Origin: Pyrocephalus nanus
Lineage: Eukaryota > Chordata > Aves > Passeriformes > Tyrannidae
DNA: 64,000 bases
Direction: 5' to 3'
NCBI GenBank assembly: GCA_038380795.1
Contig: CM076272.1
Span: 4,460,001 to 4,524,000 of the forward strand
Both the position numbers and the translations under genes were made by a program. The notes below the pieces were generated by a model. The model was not told where the DNA came from. It ran no database searches and saw only the letters and a list, made by a program, of their open reading frames with translations. Below, piece after piece: positions 51,501 through 64,000 of the stretch (position 1 is the stretch's first letter; each line of letters starts with the position of its first letter).

Positions 51501-54500
51501 TTACACCTACAGAGGCTTTACCAACAAAATCTGCTCCAGCACTGGTCCATGCAGGCTTTAAGCCAGAGGAGCCAACATGTTGAAAAAAAAAAAAATTCAA
51601 TACATAACCACAAGGGCCACATCAAAGTAATTTAGCATAACCAGAAAGCATGCTAAGTCAAATTAAACCCCAGTGCTTTCATTAGTGGATGGGGAAGTCT
51701 ATTTATGTTCAAGCATTTTCTACTTTAAAATTCCCAAAAATAGTCCTTCCCCAGTTTGCTGCCCGTTTCCTGGGAGCTGGAGCAGTGCTGGCAGCACCGG
51801 CACGGCCTGGTGACACTCCGGGCTGGGAGTCACCTCCGGACACCAGAGCCGGCACAGCCTGACCCTCTGCACTCCAGAGTCCAGGGAAACAGCACTTCCA
51901 TGGGGAATGGCTGACACTAGCACCGGCAGGGCCTGGGGAGCCTCTGTTGGGAATCAGCAACTTCCCCAGCGCCCGAGGGACCGCCCTGCCCAGCACACAC
52001 CAGCCTCTCCTGCTTCCTGACGGCTGCTCCTGCACAGAGAGCCTCTGCTCCTTCCCAAATCCACAGATATGGGTGTCACATCCTGAATTCGACAAGGCCC
52101 AACGCATCCTGACTGCAATTCCAACAGACAGTGGGTAACCCTAAGGAAAGTGTGGACTGACGTGTGGCAGGAACGCTCTCCTGTGTCCCCATCCCGCCTG
52201 TGGCTCTCAGGCGACTTAGGAAAGCTCAGGTGCCAAGAGCAGACCCTCAACTGCTCCTGCCCCAGCACCTCCTCCCCTGCTCCCAGCAGGTGCCAGCCCT
52301 GGGTTTGTTCACACAGGAAGTTCCAGCCCTGCACAGATCGTAGGTGGACACTTCCTAATAATTTTATGAGCAAAGTGTCAGAGAGCCGAGTGGAAAATAC
52401 TTCCCATGTCACCAGGGTGAGTCATTATCTCCCAGGGACCAGTCTGGGGACTGAGTGAGATTCTCACAGAAGCCAATCCTTGACGAAAAGACATCCTAGC
52501 AAAACTGAATCCACAGTTCTCCTGCAAACTGACTGACCATTACATTTACAGGATCCCCACACGGCCCCTCCTCAAGAGATTGGCCAAGCACAAATCAGCA
52601 AAAAAATAAAAACACACATCCAAAATATAAGAAGGAACAAGTACAGCTGAGATACATTAAAACTGCCTCACTTCAAGCCTACAGTGACACCAACACACCA
52701 GAAACATGACAATTAAACCCCAAATTGCCTCTAGGACAAGGCTCAGCAAGAGACATCAAAGCAGGATGGGAATTTAGAGAAAGGGCAGATGGGTTTCATG
52801 AGCACAAGAGTTCTCAGCCAAGTCTCACCTGCTCTGTTACACAACTGCCTTCCCTGGGGATTATATTGCAGGAATGACAGCAAAATTCTGAAGCTGCAGA
52901 AGACAAGCAATTCCAGTGAAAACAAACAACTGAACTGAATGGGAACATGCAAAACTCTCCCTTTCTTTACAAAGCTCTTGAGGATCCCACAAATCTTTCA
53001 GCTTTAGACAATGATTAAAAAAGTGAATTTCAGACTTTTCTCTTGAGGCTGTTCTAACTCTTAGACAGCAGAAATCTACAAATACTGGATCAAATTCTAG
53101 CATCACTTCTTGCATTGTTAACTCTAGATTAAAACAGCTCCCAAAGTTCTTTTCCTTCATCAAATCCCTTTCTAAACCCAGGAGAGGGGCAGGGAGGGAT
53201 GAACCCTGCACATTCAGCCTTCAGCACTACTGACATTGCACTGTGCCTGAAGGTCTCAGAAGTTTGGCTATCACTGGATTTGGTGCTGCCCAAAAAGACT
53301 TGACTGCAAGTCCTGCAAAGTTTCCAGTTTACACAGGAAAACATGCAGAAGGAAGGAAAAGAAACAAGTTAAATGACCTTCTAGAGTTCATTAGTGATGT
53401 ACTTGCATTTATCCTCTTCAGAAGTAAATCAGTTTAATCACACCCCAATTAGTGCAGTTCCAGCAGACAAGGCCAGCTCTGTGAGAGTGCACAGAACAGC
53501 ACACTGAGATTTGCTAACTCATCCTACAAGCTGCTAAAATGCCTAAACCCACTGAAAGACCACAGCTAAAAAATGAACCCCAAAATCCACGCTCAAACTG
53601 TAATGCAGCTGAGCAGTGAAAACTGTCTGCACGTCAGAGATGGAAATAGCAAGTCCAAAACCCTTCTGTCCATCCAACAACCACCTGTATTGGTATCTGT
53701 GCTGCTTTTAAGTCACCAAAGCTCATTTTGTACATACATACATTAATTATGTGCATTTGTTACATATGAGCACACACAGTCCCTACAGCAGAGACTCCCG
53801 AGTCTATATTTGCAAATCTTAAGCACATTTGACAAAGATCATTTATAAGAGGTCCCATAAATGATTAAAAAACAGATGAAGTGAAGGAAGATTTACCGCT
53901 CTCAAGATGAAAACAGCCGTCACTGTTTGGAACATAAAAAAATCCACACAGTATTTCAGCACTAATTACAAATACATTCCAAGAAATATTCACTGCATTG
54001 CTGGCAGAGTTATTAATCACTTCCCTCCTTCCTTACAGATTTGTGTTACAGAGGCAAACCAAAGCAATAGGAACGCTGAGACAATGAAAACACGTCTGTG
54101 GTTACACAACAGCAGTGCCCGGGGCAAGTGTACATCTAATTTCCTGATGGGAATCCTGATGGGCAGTAATTCTGCACTCAGAAGCTCCCTGGGACACCCC
54201 ACAAATGGTGAAGGCACTGCCCCAAAACACCCATCACAGTAACTGGCAACAACTTCCCTCACAGCCCAAAAACTTCTCAAAGCTTTCAGTTGTGCTCAAG
54301 AACATTCTCAGATTTGAGAAACGCTTTTTTACCTTGTCAGATTTAGGAAAAATCTGAACTGGAACACTCAAGTTTGAAAATGGTCACATGCAAGTATAAA
54401 AAAGCTGTTTCTCATGTACATCATCATAAGGCAGGAGGGCAGGCTGATCAGATGCTCTTGTAGCAGTTGCTACCCAACCCTTATTCAACGTGGGACTATG

Positions 54501-57500
54501 TACCTACATGCCAATAGGTCTGATTTACATTAACAACACAAAACCAAAGAGCTCACGCCCATTACAGTGGCCGAAGAACACATTTAATCACTTAAAGCAT
54601 TCTTTATCCTCACAGACTTCAGTTCTTAAAAAAATCCCCAGACATAAAGGGTGTTTAATCCCGTGAAGAGACACACCTTTCTGTTCCAGTGAGGATAAAG
54701 CACATGGGGACAGCAGTGCAGTGAATCCACCAGGGCTGGCTGGGAGGGAGGAAAACCAACAAAAAACACAGTATGTCACTCTGTCACTGCTAAAAACTGT
54801 CAGTAGGGAAAGCACAACACAGGCACCAACTGCAAGGCTGTTTCCAGATGAGGTGAAGTTCAAACAAAGCAAGCCAGGGGGGCTCTGTCAAACCAGATGT
54901 TACACACAATAACCTTCGCTTACGGCCCCTTCCAGACCTGCCTCTCCCTATTTCTGCGGTTTGCCTGTTTCTCCTCAGACAGAAATAGGTGAATTGCCAA
55001 GCTGGTGTTCAAACCCCAAGCTGGATCAACAAAAAGAACCCTGACAGTGAGAACCCTTTCCCAGCAGTGCAGACCCTGCCCAGGCCGTTTTTCTCAGCAC
55101 CGTTACAAAGGTTTTTAGGGCCCGAGCTCTGATATCCCATTTCTGACATCCAGTCTATAAAGTTCTCCCTCCCTGAGGAACAGCTCCATTTTCCGAGCCG
55201 TCTGGAGCTGCTGAAGTCTGAGCACTTCAGAGCGAGCACACAGGAGCACAAGTTCCCATTTCCCAACAACTTCCTGGATATTTTACAATTGCTTCCCCTC
55301 AGGAAGTTGATTCAGTCTTTGCAGCTCCAACACCAACAATTCTCGTGGAGAGGTAAGTTGTCCAAGAATATTAAAAGCACATTCCTACAGCGCACACAGA
55401 CCTGTTTCTGGCTCCATAACAATGGGTTTTTCTTCTGGCCAAACCTCTCACCCCAAGGGGAACAAGAAGGAACTGATCAGGTAATGCCCAATGCTTTTTA
55501 TAACTCATCTGGAAGCAGCAGGGGCTCCAATCGCAAATGGAAAAGCAAGTCCAAAAGAAGTAATGGAATATGGAATAAGTCACCACAAACCTTTGGGGGG
55601 AAGATTTCTTTCACAGCACATTTAACCTGTTGCTTCATGCTCCAAACCCCTATTTTTCCCCCTCATCTTTAAGGTAACAAATATTTCTTTTCAAAACAGC
55701 ACATGCAACAGACCCTTTTTGTTCTGTTTTTACAAAACAAAGTTTTACCCGCTGTTGATCTTACTGTGTAATATACCTCTTACTCCCTAAAATTCCATCA
55801 GACTTATTTTCCACAGAAGTGCTACACCTGAAACTAAAGAAATTAAATCACCAGGACTTTTAAGTTGGGATTTCACAGGTGGTGGCCATTCAGTGCTTAG
55901 CCAGGCTAAAGAAGTGATCTATTTGGATCAATCTGTTAATCCTATTACTCCGAAAAACAAGAAAATGCAGTTTTCTTGTGTAATCCCATCCCCTACTTGT
56001 TCTAAAAGTAATCATTTTATTATCATAAACATCTCCCCTTCCCCTGCCAAAGCCAGGCTGATAATTTTCAAGATAATACCCTGTAATCACGACACCAAAT
56101 CTTAATTTTCAGAGCAAGAAAAATATTTTATGTACTTCATCAGGTAATCACACTGCTTAAAACCCATCTGTGTCACTTTTAACATGATGTTATTACACTA
56201 GAAAGAAATATTTTTGACAAAAAATTACTTAATATCAGCATCAAGCTGCTTTTCCAGAGAATTAACGTGAACGCTGCAAACACAGGGGAAAGTTGTTTGG
56301 GTGTTGATTTTTTTTCTTTTTAAACAACACACACTAAATGCTCTTGACTCCCAGTTTTCCTGTGTTGTGCAGACTAAGAGGAGCTGAACAAAAGCCTCCC
56401 TGGTTGGGAGCTGCAGAGCTTTGATCACGGGGTGCTGTGATCTCCACTTCCCACACTCTCCTCTGCGCTCCCAGACTGGAGCACAACACACATTTGCCCC
56501 GATTTTCCTGCTCCTTATGAATATTTTCAGGTTGAGGGAAGTATCTCCTGAACTTCCCTCGCAGTAGCTTAAAGCCTGGTGTCTGTCAGAATCCAGCTGA
56601 CTACTTAAACTCTACTTCCAGTGCTTATCCACTGACTTCCCCCTCCTGCTCATATGAATTTCTTTTAAATGTCAGGCTTGTACTGCCAGAATATTTAGTT
56701 ATGCATTAATATAAATGTTGATTTTAAAGCAGGCAAAACTTTAAATATTTAGGTTTTTTTAAAAAAATCAGCTATAAATGATACTCTGTGTTTAAACAAT
56801 ATTTTAACCACTTGGGTAGCAGATATCAGATAACATTAAACAAAATTTACAGGAGCTAATGGGTCAGGAATTGCTTGAAAATGAGATCTCAGATTTTGTA
56901 AGGAGGGAAAACAGTGACAGTTTCTAATAATTTTTTCCCACCTTGCTCTTGGAAACCAAACCCACATGGGATTAACATCATCACTAAGTCTTTCAGCAAA
57001 TAACTATGAGCTATTTTTCCATAATGTTATCCAAAGCTGTGGGTGTTCATCAGTTTAACCTGGCCCAGGATGAAGGCTGCTCATCACTTTTGCAGCACTT
57101 GACATCTCCAAAGCTCCTTCACAACCCCCAGGAGTCAGCAGGAACAAGGACATCCTCCTGCCCCAAGTCTGAGTGACTCACAAGGGGTGGTTTCACCGTG
57201 GGCTCTTCACAGGAGAATTGCCTGTAAATTGGGCAGCAGGAAGACCCTGCTGGAGCCTTGGGAAGGACACACCATTATCTCGACATCCCACCTGCAATTC
57301 CCAGCCGGCAGAGCCATCCCACCAACTGGCGAGCCCCCTCCATCCAAGCAGCCAGGAAACAGGGCTGGGTGCAGGGAACAGAACACCCAGTGCACCTGGG
57401 CCAGAACCTGGGGAGACCAGGACGGAGGAAAGAGGGAGAAAACGGGATTTCCATGCCCAAGTCCTGTGCCCAGAGCTCTCAGTGTTAGAGAGATTAATGG

Positions 57501-58005
57501 GAACTACCCAAGCAGCTGGAAGTGGCTGAGCAGGGAGCAGAGGGAACATTAGTGCCAGGCCTCAGTAATTGATTGGGTTTGCTTCCACGCTCTATCTTTC
57601 CCCTCAAACTACATTTTCCCTGCATATGGTTTCTCTTTCTGCCACTTTTAAAGTGATTTATTCTTTCAAAAGGGGAATTAGGTCTTATTTTGATCAAATA
57701 TTTAGGACCTTTTAGACATTAAAAGCCCGCAGATTACAAAGAAGGAAGGGTCAAAACAGTAAAGGCAGATTAAAATTGAAGATAAGCCACAAATATTGAA
57801 GTCGGGAATGAACAAACAACTAGCAAAACAAGATTCAAAGAACTAAGAGGCTTATCCGCCCTCCTCGCAATGTCTGGCTCCTTCCTGCTAAATAACTGCT
57901 CCCAGATCTTCCCCACACAGGAGCTGATGAAAGGGGTCTGAATATAGGTCAGCAAAAGCCTTTTGGATCCAGCTACAGACACTAATTAGATCACTTTCAG
58001 TTATT

Positions 58006-58020
58006 AAAAAAAAAAAAAAA
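58006..58020. repeat. Poly(A) tract, 15 A
   Basis: A simple run of 15 A in intron 1. Nothing recognisable is attached to it. Confidence 0.8.
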
Positions 58021-58341
58021 GGATAAAAACCTCCAAAACAAAGGGTTTACCCCTCAAAACATCCCGAATTTCTCTTTTTTCTTTTCTCTAATTGGCAGTG
58101 GCCTTTGCTTTCAAAGCAGCTGGTTGCTGCCCCAGCTCTGAAATTGTCCCCAGCACACCCCAAACACAGCAGTGACCACACTGAGGAAGAACCTCCAGCA
58201 AAATTAAGGCTCAACGACATTTGCAGCGACGCACAAAGACATGGGGGGTCTTTAAATATGTTTTCAAGATATAAAAGAATTCTTTAGTTTTACTAAGAGA
58301 ACACTGACTGTTTTGTTTGACGCTGCCAAAACCCACGAGGC

Positions 58342-58378
58342 AAAAAAAAAAAAAAAAAAAGAAAAAAAAGAAGAAAAA
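58342..58378. repeat. A-rich tract with G interruptions
   Basis: Nineteen A followed by shorter A-runs interrupted by single G. It is a simple low-complexity purine tract within intron 1. Confidence 0.85.
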
Positions 58379-61008
58379 TCTGAATTTTTTTCCCCCCTGA
58401 AGTATACAGTATAACTCAGTTCATACAGGGCTCCTTGTACCAGCTTGTTTATGCCTTCTCTCCTGTGAAACAAGCCTTTATGTCTCCATAGTGGAAAAAC
58501 CCACTGGTTTATATCCTTTTCAAGATGTATGCAGCCAATTAAATTGTAAAGTAATACCTGTTTCAAAGTCTAACTCAAAGGAACGATACATTCCTGGCCT
58601 GGGAGCAGAGCCAAGGAGGTCACCTTACACCCTGCGGTCACGTGAGAATACCCAGCTCTTGGAATTCCTTATTTTGATTTCCATGTAAAGTAAAACGGGG
58701 AGACTGAAAGGAAGAAATATTGTGTATTCTCTGCACACAAACCGTGCTCGTTTCTCAAGTGATAAAGTTAATATTCCAGGGAACAAGAAAAGACAGTTCA
58801 AGAGTTCAGAGTGATTTCAAGCCATTCAGAAAGACTCAGGGAAGTGACAATTGCTGGTAGCTCCGCACTTTCCAGAACAATTTTAGTGATGAATCAACTA
58901 TTATGTGGCCAGACTATATGCATAAGAATGGTGTAATCTGCACAAAACAACAGTGCAACAACACATCACAATAAAACCCACTTGTCAAAGTAACAAGCCA
59001 AGTAGATTTATCTCCATATGAAAACTGTTATGAAAAGACGGACATATTTTAATTTCTACTTTTCTTCCAAACAAACAGCCTGGAAACAGCAGAACAGCTA
59101 CTGGAGAGGGGCTGCACCAGCGGAGGACAGTGCCCAGCCAACTGCTGCTACAGTTCCATGTCTGCAGAATTCCTTGGGACTTCACACAGCAGCCAAAATA
59201 GGTGAGAATCTACAGGAAGAAGATACTACAAAAGGCAGCAGAAAGCTGCTGAGGAGAACAAGAAGGGCACAGAGATATAAACAGGTCGAGACTTTCCAGC
59301 ATGACAGAAAGCGAAGCTCAGTGTCCCCATCAGGGCCCCGTGTCACACTCCTGTCACCACACTCGGCAGCTCCAGCAGTGCACACAGTTCCAGTAACCCA
59401 GTGGTGCCCAGATAAATCCTGCAGTTAGAGACAGGCAAGCAGCACAAGGAGCTGCCACTGCTGCTGCCAGCCCAGAGCAGCCTCCCACCTCTCAGCTAAT
59501 GGAGCAGCATGAAGGGCCCAGCCTGGCACCTTCTCAGTGCCCCTGAGCAGCTGCCTCAGCATCACCAGCACATTCCACCCCCTGCACCCTTCCCACAGCC
59601 CTTCTGGGGATCGGCCTCACCAGGGTTCTGCTCCTTGCTCAGGCCCCCCAGGTGAGCTCTCCTGCCCCACAGCCAGGCACGGGTACAATTTTTAAACCAG
59701 TTTTACCTGGGCCCTTGAGCCAATATGAGGCTTTATCTGAATTCAGCAGCACAAATGTGTGTGCTGGTACCCTCTATCTCCAACTGCTGCAATTTGAAAA
59801 GCACCCTGCAGTTCCCATGCCATGGAGATTTTTGGATGGGTATGGAAGTCAAATAAACTCACCAAAACAAGGGCTTCGATATTTTTGTGACATCCGTGCC
59901 TGACAAGCTGTTGTTGAGTCAAATTCACAGGTTGCTTTCTTCTAAATTAACGAACGTAATTACAGTGTTTTCTGTGGAGCTTTCAAGACACAAGGCAGTT
60001 CTGTGCCGTATTCCCACAAACCTCTCTGCTTTAATGTATTAAAAACTGTATTGTTTAGCCCACATGAAAAATCCTTGCAGTGACCATACATTTAATAGGC
60101 TTGATTCCTTTGTCAGATCCACTCCACGCCACAAAATTACCACCCGTGCAAAAAGACATTTTTATACCCGTTTCTCAAAATGAAGTCCCCAGATGCCAGA
60201 AAAGCTAGAGGCAGAAAAGTAGCATTGAAATCCACTTTTGATACAAAAAAATTTCTTTAGATTGATTAGCTGCTCGGTGTTCACAGAAAGAATTGACTTA
60301 ATATTGGCATCATCATAAACATCAGTGAGATTCGTAACACCTTTCAAGCACAGGCTACATCAGAGAGCTACAACACTGAGTCAGGGTTGGATAAACAACA
60401 TCCACAACACAAAGCTCCATTTCCTTGTAACTTGGGCATAACCCAGTATATTGTAAGGTTTCAGAATAATATCATAACTTTAGCCTGAGAAACGTAAAAA
60501 TTTACTTTTTTTATATAAGCCATGTGTGAAATCAATTGTGTTCACCGAAATATAATTGGAACATATTTACATCTTCAAGGCTTTTCTGCATTTGACTTTG
60601 GGTTAACAAAACTCACTCAGCTCTCACGGTATATGTATTTTTCTTGCCAAGATGCAAAAATCAGGATTTATTTTGCTGCATAAATCTACAAAGTAGCTTT
60701 TCCCCCGAAAACATTTGCAGTGCAAGTGTGCATTACGAACAATAACCCAGACAAACTGCTGCTAGGAATTGGGAAAGCTTTGTCTTTGACAGGCATCATG
60801 TTGGAAGCAGCGGTTCGAGTTCTTAATCCTTCTAGAATTTATCACCACTAAAGACTTATCGTTTTAATCCTCCCCCTCAATGCCCAAGGCTGGCACTGGA
60901 GACACACATCAGGGCAGGAGTGGCTCCAGGTGAAAGGTGTGACCTGGTCCTTCGTGCCCAGAGTCACAGGAAGGCAAATAAAGCTGCACAAATCCATCCT
61001 CATCTCTT

Positions 61009-61394
61009 CCCGCACCACAGGTGTGAGTTCTGCCTCCCGCCCACCCCGGGCAGGACGATGTGCCAGGATGTGCTCTGGCCGCTCCTCGCAGGGCAGGGGA
61101 TCCCAGCCCGGCTCGATCCCGCCGCACTGATGGCCAGCAGCCTCCCCGGCCCCTGCGGCGGCCTCAGACATTCCTGTGCTCCGTCGGGCAATGCAAACAT
61201 CCCCGGCAGGATCCGGGACATCCCCAGCCCGGCCGGACACGGGTGTTGGGTTCACAATGCCGGCCGTGCCTCAGAATTACCGCCGTTCACGGCGCGTTTG
61301 AGCCTCACACAAATTAAGATCTCTCCAAACCCTCTGACACTCCCGCGGTCCTGCGGGAAGTGCTCGCCAGGCGAGGCAGGCTCCTTGTACCGGG
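61009..61394. promoter_or_regulatory. CpG-island-like patch in intron 1
   Basis: About 385 bp of GC-rich sequence holds roughly thirty CpG dinucleotides by eye, far above the surrounding intron, with CCGCCG, GGCGCG, CCGGCCG and CCCGCGG clusters. CpG depletion elsewhere in the intron suggests it is kept unmethylated or is young. It could be an alternative NEO1 promoter, the start of a non-coding transcript or an orphan island. I searched the minus strand for the neogenin signal-peptide exon and did not find it: the reading frames here are not hydrophobic at their starts. No TATA box was assigned. Confidence 0.5.
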
Positions 61395-62029
61395 AAAAAA
61401 AAAAAAACAACAACGAGAACAAGTAAAATTAGAAAGCAAAACTTCCCTTCCTATTTCCCATCCGGGCACAGGCTCAGCCAGCGCCTCTGTTCTTCTCCTA
61501 TTCAACTTCGTATCGGAGCAGTCAAGGGTTAAAGTGATTTTAAAAAAGCATTGAGAAAGGAAAAATATTTTTTCTACAAAGAGGAACACTTGAGAAAGGC
61601 TCAGAGCACCAGGCTAACAAAGAAAACAGTGCTGAGGAAGGAGGCCCTTGCTACAGAACTCGGGTTCGGATTTTGCATTCTCCTCCTTCGCCAAGTAAAT
61701 ATATTTAAATAAAACTATTCCACCCCAGTGTGGCTTCCAGGCCACATTAAGGTAGTATGAGTCTTATAATTACGCTCCTCTTCACACATTTAAAAATCCT
61801 TTCAGTGTTTACTTGAAAAGCTAATTGCTGACAGCTAGAAAGAGCGTAAATGTGATCCCTCACAATCCCGGGGTGAGGGGAGTATTGTCCCCTCCCCACC
61901 CTAATTCTCGGGAGCCCTGCTCCTGGAGCAGCTCCAGCCTCCTCCCAGAGCCTCCTGGATGCACAGCCTGTAGCAAAGGGGGTCAGGGGGAACCTGCAGC
62001 TCCCTGCCAGCAGGGTGGAGCCAGGTGCT

Positions 62030-62296
62030 CCAAGGGACAGCAGGAAACAGCCTCAAACTTTGCCGGGGAGCCTGAGCTTGGATACTGGGGGAAATTTCTT
62101 CAGTTAAAAGGTTGTCCAGCTCTGGCACAGGATGCCCAGGGCACTGGTGGACTCGCCACGCCTGGAGGGGTTTAAATGTCAGCTGGATGTGGCACTTGGG
62201 GAGGTGGGTTAGTGGTGGCCTTGGCAGTGCTGGGGAACCATCGACTCTCTGGGATCTTAGAGGGCTTTTCCAACCTAAACAATTCCATGACTCTTC
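62030..62296 (+). mobile_element. CR1 LINE 3' fragment
   Basis: A forward-oriented CR1 of about 267 bp: AAGGGACAGCAGGAAACAGC, GGGGGAAATTTCTTCAGTTA, AGGTTGTCCAGCTCTGGCAC, AGGATGCCCAGGGCACTGGT, TGGATGTGGCACTTGGGGAG, and the end GGCTTTTCCAACCTAAACAA with TTCCATGACTCT. The GATGTGGCACTT block marks a subfamily distinct from the 25.7 kb copy and related to the 35.0 and 44.6 kb copies. It lies about 640 bp from the CpG-rich patch. Confidence 0.92.
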
Positions 62297-63109
62297 GTCT
62301 GTGTGTACATTATCCATCTCAAACACCTTCCCACAGACACTGTGGGCTGGGGGATGCAAAAGGAAACAGGATTTTTTTCAGGGTTGAAAACAAAAGCCAC
62401 CAGCAAACATTCATACAGAGAATTTCTGATTCCAACAGGGATTTTAACTACAAGACTTACATACAGTTTCCTAATTGCTATTTAAGTTTAGCTTGTGGCT
62501 GCCACAAAGCAGGTTTTGACCATGTTCCAGAAGTACACTCAAAAAATCTGTATTTTTGTTCACCAAAAATCATGAAGCAACTTCAGAAAGATCTTACATG
62601 ATATTACAGTTTTGCTCAAAAATATTTCCAAGTCATCTGCACAGTTTCTCAAGAATTTACAAGCTTTAAGTAACTGTCCTATTGACCAGAGCAGTTCCCA
62701 TTTTCTGTGATAGTTCAGACCACCATATTTCGTTTTTTTTAGTCGAGTGGAGTTAGCTAAATGCTGCCAGATGGCACAAACAGTTCTAAACAGACTTCCA
62801 CCATAAACATTTTTTATCGATTGTTTTCCGCAAAGCAAAGTTTGAAAGCGCAAAAACACATTTAAAGGAGAGAAATCAAATTGGGTCCAGTTCTACCTTT
62901 ATAGAGACAACAAAGTTAGACTTGGGGATGAAAAAGCCACAGCAATTAAATACATATCCCAGCAACGTTTCTAATTTTATCAGAAAGTTGTGAAAGGCGA
63001 ATCAGTAGTAACTTGGGAGGTAAAGGCTGAGGGAAGGCACTGCAGGGTTTACCCGGAGGGGAGGGAGAGAGGAGCTGAGCTGAAAGGACCATCAGCCACC
63101 TCCCCAGAA

Positions 63110-63340
63110 TGGTTTATTAAAGCAAGAGCCCCAGCATCAAAGCACATGATAAATAATTAACATGCAATGCCTTTGTGATAAGGCACTGAACTTGAGCTTT
63201 CTCCTTAGGTAAATGATTTGTAAATGCAAATTTGTCCAGCTGCTCCTTTCTTGCATCAAAAGCCTGCTCAAAGATAGCATTTATGAGCTTTTTGCCAAAT
63301 ATTTACACCATCTTAATCAGGTTCTGAGTCATGTATGTGC
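63110..63340. promoter_or_regulatory. Candidate conserved enhancer with octamer motif
   Basis: An AT-rich, non-repetitive block. It has a perfect octamer ATGCAAAT at 63224-63231, homeodomain-type sites (ATAAATAATTAACATGCAAT near 63150) and a forkhead-like AAATATTTACA at 63297-63307. This combination is typical of neural developmental enhancers, and NEO1 is a neural guidance receptor, so an enhancer role is plausible. It is inference from motifs; conservation was not tested. Confidence 0.3.
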
Positions 63341-64000
63341 TCACTGGTAACCTAAAATGCAGGTCAGTTACAATAACAAAAATTTAAGGGTTTGGGTCTT
63401 TTAAAAGCTGTTTTTTGCCTATCAGTCTATCCAGACACACACTTTCACCTTCCCCCATTCACAGAGAGCAGTAACACACCCACTGAGACATTTCCAGCCA
63501 CCTTCGACCCACCTTTCCCCCCCACGCACACCAGAACACTCGGAAGCCAAGTATTATATCTTTTAGAATAAAAGCATGTAGGAAATGACACCTCAGAATG
63601 AAATTACACCTACACAGCCAGCACTGAAGGCCGTGTTAGAGCCCTGGAAGGGCACATGAGGAACTGCAGCATGAGCGGGGATGTTTCTGATTCCAACTGC
63701 TCTGAGAGTCTGCACAAATGTAACAGTCACTGTCCAAAAAGGCAAAAAAATGAATTAAATGTGGCTCTGCTTTGACAGTGATACCCACTTTGGGCAGCAT
63801 CCAACACGTGCCTATCAATCCCTAGGGAAACTGCCTGAAGAGGAATTCTCCAGGTGATGAAGCAAAAGGTGTTCTTGGTATTAGAATTCCAAAACTGTGC
63901 CTAAAAAGCTGTAACAGCTTCCCAATAACAGCAATATTGCTGCTCACTGGCAGAGAACAGGTAACAGCTCCTCGCCCACCGGCCCCTCTGGAGGCCCTGG

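Larger units (their letters stand above)
22531..64000 (-). other. NEO1: NEO1 intron 1 (partial, more than 41 kb)
   Basis: Everything right of the Ig1 exon appears to be the first intron. No minus-strand sequence combining a start codon, hydrophobic signal peptide and phase-1 donor was found, so exon 1 probably lies beyond the right edge. A very long first intron is normal for this gene family. Contents I can identify are six CR1 fragments, A/T homopolymers, a perfect 34-bp inverted repeat near 39.9 kb, a CpG-rich patch near 61.2 kb, a moderately GC-rich stretch at about 51.74-52.01 kb, and several AT-rich enhancer-like stretches described separately. Between these, I see no gene, RNA gene or complete mobile element. 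Confidence 0.8.

Noticed and set aside
56753..56768. T-run followed by A-run palindrome
   Set aside because: Simple homopolymer juxtaposition, expected by chance in an AT-rich intron.
61000..61255. NEO1 exon 1 (signal peptide) in the CpG-rich patch
   Set aside because: Minus-strand frames here have no hydrophobic leader followed by the short linker expected before the RTFTPFYFL start, and no convincing phase-1 donor was identified.

Overview
This is a vertebrate genomic window, most likely from a bird. It contains the 5' part of one large gene, NEO1 (neogenin), on the minus strand. Three coding exons are recognisable from their translations and have clean consensus splice sites: Ig domain 1 (22213-22530), Ig domain 2 (7087-7362) and the first half of Ig domain 3 (3874-4027). 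They join in frame (phase 1, phase 1, then phase 2 at the last donor), and their order follows the known neogenin protein. The avian assignment rests on the interspersed repeats I could recognise, which are all short 5'-truncated CR1 LINE fragments, on the low repeat load (a few percent by eye), and on very GC/CpG-rich exons set in AT-rich introns. The CR1 family alone does not exclude another sauropsid, and I cannot name the species.

Layout, left to right on the + strand (3' to 5' along the gene): 1-3873 is part of intron 4; 3874-4027 is the exon for the first half of Ig3; 4028-7086 is intron 3 (3.06 kb); 7087-7362 is the Ig2 exon; 7363-22212 is intron 2 (14.85 kb) with two CR1 copies and small hairpins; 22213-22530 is the Ig1 exon; 22531-64000 is intron 1, more than 41 kb and open at the right edge. 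Exon 1 (signal peptide) is not visible and probably lies beyond position 64000. The exon completing Ig3 is not visible and probably lies left of position 1.

The introns contain no convincing second gene. They hold eight CR1 fragments in both orientations, some homopolymer tracts, a CpG-rich patch at about 61.0-61.4 kb, several AT-rich stretches with developmental transcription-factor-like motifs that could be conserved enhancers, and one striking structure: a perfect 34-bp inverted repeat with a 5-nt spacer at 39879-39951. No tRNA, rRNA, CRISPR array or complete mobile element was seen. Nothing supports a wholly new multi-gene system; the palindrome and the CpG patch most deserve follow-up.
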